From the NCBI RefSeq assembly GCF_030409315.1, contig NZ_JAUFPS010000094.1, positions 29,143 to 93,142 of the forward strand: a stretch of 64,000 nt of DNA, written 5' to 3'. A program made the translations under genes and the position numbers. This DNA comes from Mucilaginibacter flavus (lineage in GTDB: Bacteria > Bacteroidota > Bacteroidia > Sphingobacteriales > Sphingobacteriaceae). This document shows positions 61,843 to 64,000 of the stretch, one piece after another (the first letter of the stretch is position 1; each line of letters begins with the position of its first letter). The notes beneath the pieces are model-generated. The model made no database searches. It saw nothing but the letters and a program-made list of their open reading frames with translations, and was not told the origin of the DNA.

Positions 61843-63882
61843 ATGAAAAAAATATATACCTGGTGTATAGCATTAACGCTATCCATACCGGTTACCCTAA
61901 AGGCGCAAAATACCGACCCATGGGTTGTTAAAGCGGATAAAATTGATCCGGCAAATTATTACGGCATCACGGTAGCCAACGGGATGATTGGCATTGTATC
62001 TGCACCAGAGCCTTTTAAAGTTAAAAATGTAGTGCTTGCCGGCGCTTATGATTTGTACGGACGTGGCAGGGTAAGTAACTTTTTAAACAGTTTTAATCTG
62101 CTTAACATGTACCTGGAAATTGACGGCAGGCGCATCGACGCGAAAAACATCAGCAATTTTAAACAGGAGCTGGATATGCAGCACGCTGCCTTCACCACCA
62201 CGTTTGATTACGCGGATAAGGCGACCATAAAATATACCTACTATTCCCTGCGCCAATTACCCTTTACGGTTTTAATGGATGTATCCGTTACGGCGAAAAA
62301 GGCTATCAGTATTACATCTGCCAGTGTGATGGAAGCACCGGACGCGTTAAAAGAGGTACAGAATTATTATAACGAGATTGATCGACCACATGTAACCATC
62401 AGCCTGTTAACCTCAACGGCTAAAAGCCCTACAGGCAAAATGCAGTTGTGTGCATCAACTTCGTTTTTGTTTAATGAGCCGCATGGACAGGAGCCACGCA
62501 TTATTCATGAAATGTGGGATAATAACATGCACCTCATGAAGTTCAGTAAAAGCATAGCCGCCGGCGAAACCTATAAATACGCGGTTACCGGTTCGTCCAT
62601 CACGTCGGCCCATCATGCTGATCCTTTGAACGAGGCTGAGCGTTTAACCATTTTTGCCAAGTTGGAAGGGCGCGACAGGTTAATTAAATTTCATAATAAA
62701 GCATGGGATGATCTTTGGGCCAGCGATATCCAGGTAGAGGGCGACACGCAGGCGCAACAGGATATTCACAGTATGCTGTACCACCTATATTCGTTTTCTC
62801 GTGCCGGCACGGCATACTCACCATCGCCAATGGGCTTATCGGGATTAGGTTATAACGGTCACGTTTTTTGGGATTGCGATGTTTGGATGTATCCGGCCAT
62901 GTTGGTGCTTCACCCCGAAATTGCTAAATCGATGGTTGAATACCGTTTTGAACGATTGGATGCTGCCCGAAAAAACGCGTTTTCGCATGGATATAAAGGC
63001 GCGATGTTCCCCTGGGAAAGTGCCGATAGTGGGGTAGAGGAAACACCGGTTTGGGCATTGAGCGGTCCCTTTGAGCACCATATTACGGCGGATGTTGCCC
63101 TTGCGGCCTGGAATTATTATTGCGTTACGCAGGATAAGGACTGGCTGCGCGAAAAAGGCTGGCCAATACTTTCTGCCACTGCCGATTTTTGGGCAAGCCG
63201 CGTTGAACGTAGCGGCCCGGGCCATTACGATATTAAAAATGTAGTTGCTGCCGATGAATGGGCAGAAAATATTGATAACAACGCCTTTACCAATGCCGCG
63301 GCCCAGGCTAACCTGCAAAATGCGACCGCCGCTGCCAAAATATTAGGCCTTAAAGCCGATGCCGATTGGCAATTAGTAGCGCAAAATATTCCCATCTTAA
63401 AAATGGATAATGGCGTTACCCGTGAATTTGCCACCTACAACGGCGAAGGGATTAAACAAGCAGATGTAAACCTGCTGGCCTATCCACTAAAAACCATAAT
63501 CGATCCCGGGCAGATTAAGAAAGACCTTGAATACTACGAAACCCGTGTGCCAAACGAAGGTACGCCTGCCATGACCCAGGCAGTTTTTGCTTTGCTTTAC
63601 GCGCGTTTAGGCAATGGCGACAAAGCTTACCATTTTTTCAAGGACGCCTATGAACCAAACCTAAACCCACCGTTTAGGGTGATTGCCGAAACAAAGGGAG
63701 GTACAAACCCATATTTTGCCACCGGCGCGGGAGGGATTATCCAAAGTTTATTGATGGGTTTTGGCGGCCTGGATATTACACCAACCGGGATAACCCAGGT
63801 TAAAAGTAAACTGCCTGCCAACTGGAAATCACTTAAGATTACCGGGGTAGGGGTTAATAAGATGAGTTATATGATAAAGTAG
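61843..63882 (+). CDS. GH65 family glycoside hydrolase/phosphorylase, exported
   Basis: 679 residues, signal peptide ending LKAQ at 21. N-terminal beta-sandwich (about 30-260), then an alpha/alpha barrel with the GH65 blocks SHGYKGAMFPWESADSG, EHHITADVALAAWNYY and VVAADEWAENIDNNAFTNA; Glu472 in DEWAE is the expected general acid. The layout fits the kojibiose/trehalose-type family and its PGGHG-like (glucosyl-galactosyl-hydroxylysine glucosidase) branch. Hydrolase or phosphorylase cannot be decided; an exported enzyme is more likely a hydrolase. Last gene seen in this locus. Confidence 0.88.
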   Translation: MKKIYTWCIALTLSIPVTLKAQNTDPWVVKADKIDPANYYGITVANGMIGIVSAPEPFKVKNVVLAGAYDLYGRGRVSNFLNSFNLLNMYLEIDGRRIDAKNISNFKQELDMQHAAFTTTFDYADKATIKYTYYSLRQLPFTVLMDVSVTAKKAISITSASVMEAPDALKEVQNYYNEIDRPHVTISLLTSTAKSPTGKMQLCASTSFLFNEPHGQEPRIIHEMWDNNMHLMKFSKSIAAGETYKYAVTGSSITSAHHADPLNEAERLTIFAKLEGRDRLIKFHNKAWDDLWASDIQVEGDTQAQQDIHSMLYHLYSFSRAGTAYSPSPMGLSGLGYNGHVFWDCDVWMYPAMLVLHPEIAKSMVEYRFERLDAARKNAFSHGYKGAMFPWESADSGVEETPVWALSGPFEHHITADVALAAWNYYCVTQDKDWLREKGWPILSATADFWASRVERSGPGHYDIKNVVAADEWAENIDNNAFTNAAAQANLQNATAAAKILGLKADADWQLVAQNIPILKMDNGVTREFATYNGEGIKQADVNLLAYPLKTIIDPGQIKKDLEYYETRVPNEGTPAMTQAVFALLYARLGNGDKAYHFFKDAYEPNLNPPFRVIAETKGGTNPYFATGAGGIIQSLLMGFGGLDITPTGITQVKSKLPANWKSLKITGVGVNKMSYMIK

Positions 63883-64000
63883 ACTTTTTGAGTTGGAGGA
63901 GGATGGCCCAAAAACCGCGTCATTGCCTTTGGTCTAACAAAAGAAACATAAAACAAAAGATTGTTATTGTTATACCGGGGGTGCAGGGGGTGTTAAGAAC
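63883..64000. other. Right edge, no gene seen
   Basis: 118 bases after the GH65 stop. No open frame or clear hairpin. Confidence 0.5.

Noticed and set aside
62845..63318. 157-codon minus-strand frame inside GH65
   Set aside because: Antisense shadow; codons mirror the conserved GH65 core.

Overview
The window looks like chromosomal DNA of a Bacteroidota soil or plant-associated bacterium of the Sphingobacteriaceae, most like Mucilaginibacter or a close relative. Grounds: SusC/SusD pairs, GLPGLI proteins, DUF6377-type regulators, many Sec-signal glycosidases, Bacteroidota -33/-7 promoters (TTTG and TAnnTTTG) instead of clear Shine-Dalgarno sites, and moderate GC. Assignment to a genus is inference. 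No rRNA, tRNA, CRISPR, transposase or phage gene was seen.

Layout. 1-3527: tail of a susD gene followed by a susC gene (reversed order). 3814-8580: lgt, a secreted propeller-like protein, a DinB protein, an RraB-TPR fusion bracketed by 23-bp inverted repeats, and an SGNH esterase. 8590-14216: GH92 alpha-mannosidase and a GH2 exo-glycosidase with a CBM32 nested in it. 14454-18301: recQ, a GNAT acetyltransferase and a HAD-IIA phosphatase. 18421-22145: a GLPGLI/outer-membrane-barrel operon under a perfect 32-bp palindromic operator that overlaps its promoter. 22146-26234: a divergent Lrp/tdh pair and an orphan TPR histidine kinase. 26671-34505: M28 peptidase, threonine synthase, phosphoglucomutase, AI-2E transporter, heptaheme cytochrome. 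35015-38249: a stand-alone Pycsar-effector-like membrane protein followed by an outer-membrane barrel with a kinase-like N-terminal region.

38317-39707 is the most unusual stretch. Two short minus-strand genes (42 and 58 codons), the second followed by a small outer-membrane barrel gene, are each preceded by a GG-N10-GC (sigma-54 type) promoter. Each promoter has a near-identical upstream box (TTCGrsrATTGGCGA) at the same 63-64 base distance. This looks like a small undescribed RpoN-controlled envelope regulon.

39935-45485 holds GH127, an RRM RNA-binding protein and GH3. 45990-63882 is a long polysaccharide-utilisation-like locus: DUF6377 regulator, SusC, SusD, two 1100-residue FG-GAP/UnbV lipoproteins with matching calcium-loop layouts, a SRPBCC/GyrI-like protein (opposite strand), a PAP2/haloperoxidase-like lipoprotein and a GH65 glycosidase. 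Its substrate cannot be read from sequence; the GH65 type suggests an alpha-glucoside or glycoconjugate.

Intergenic DNA is rich in dispersed inverted repeats (at least seven families), several shared between distant gaps.
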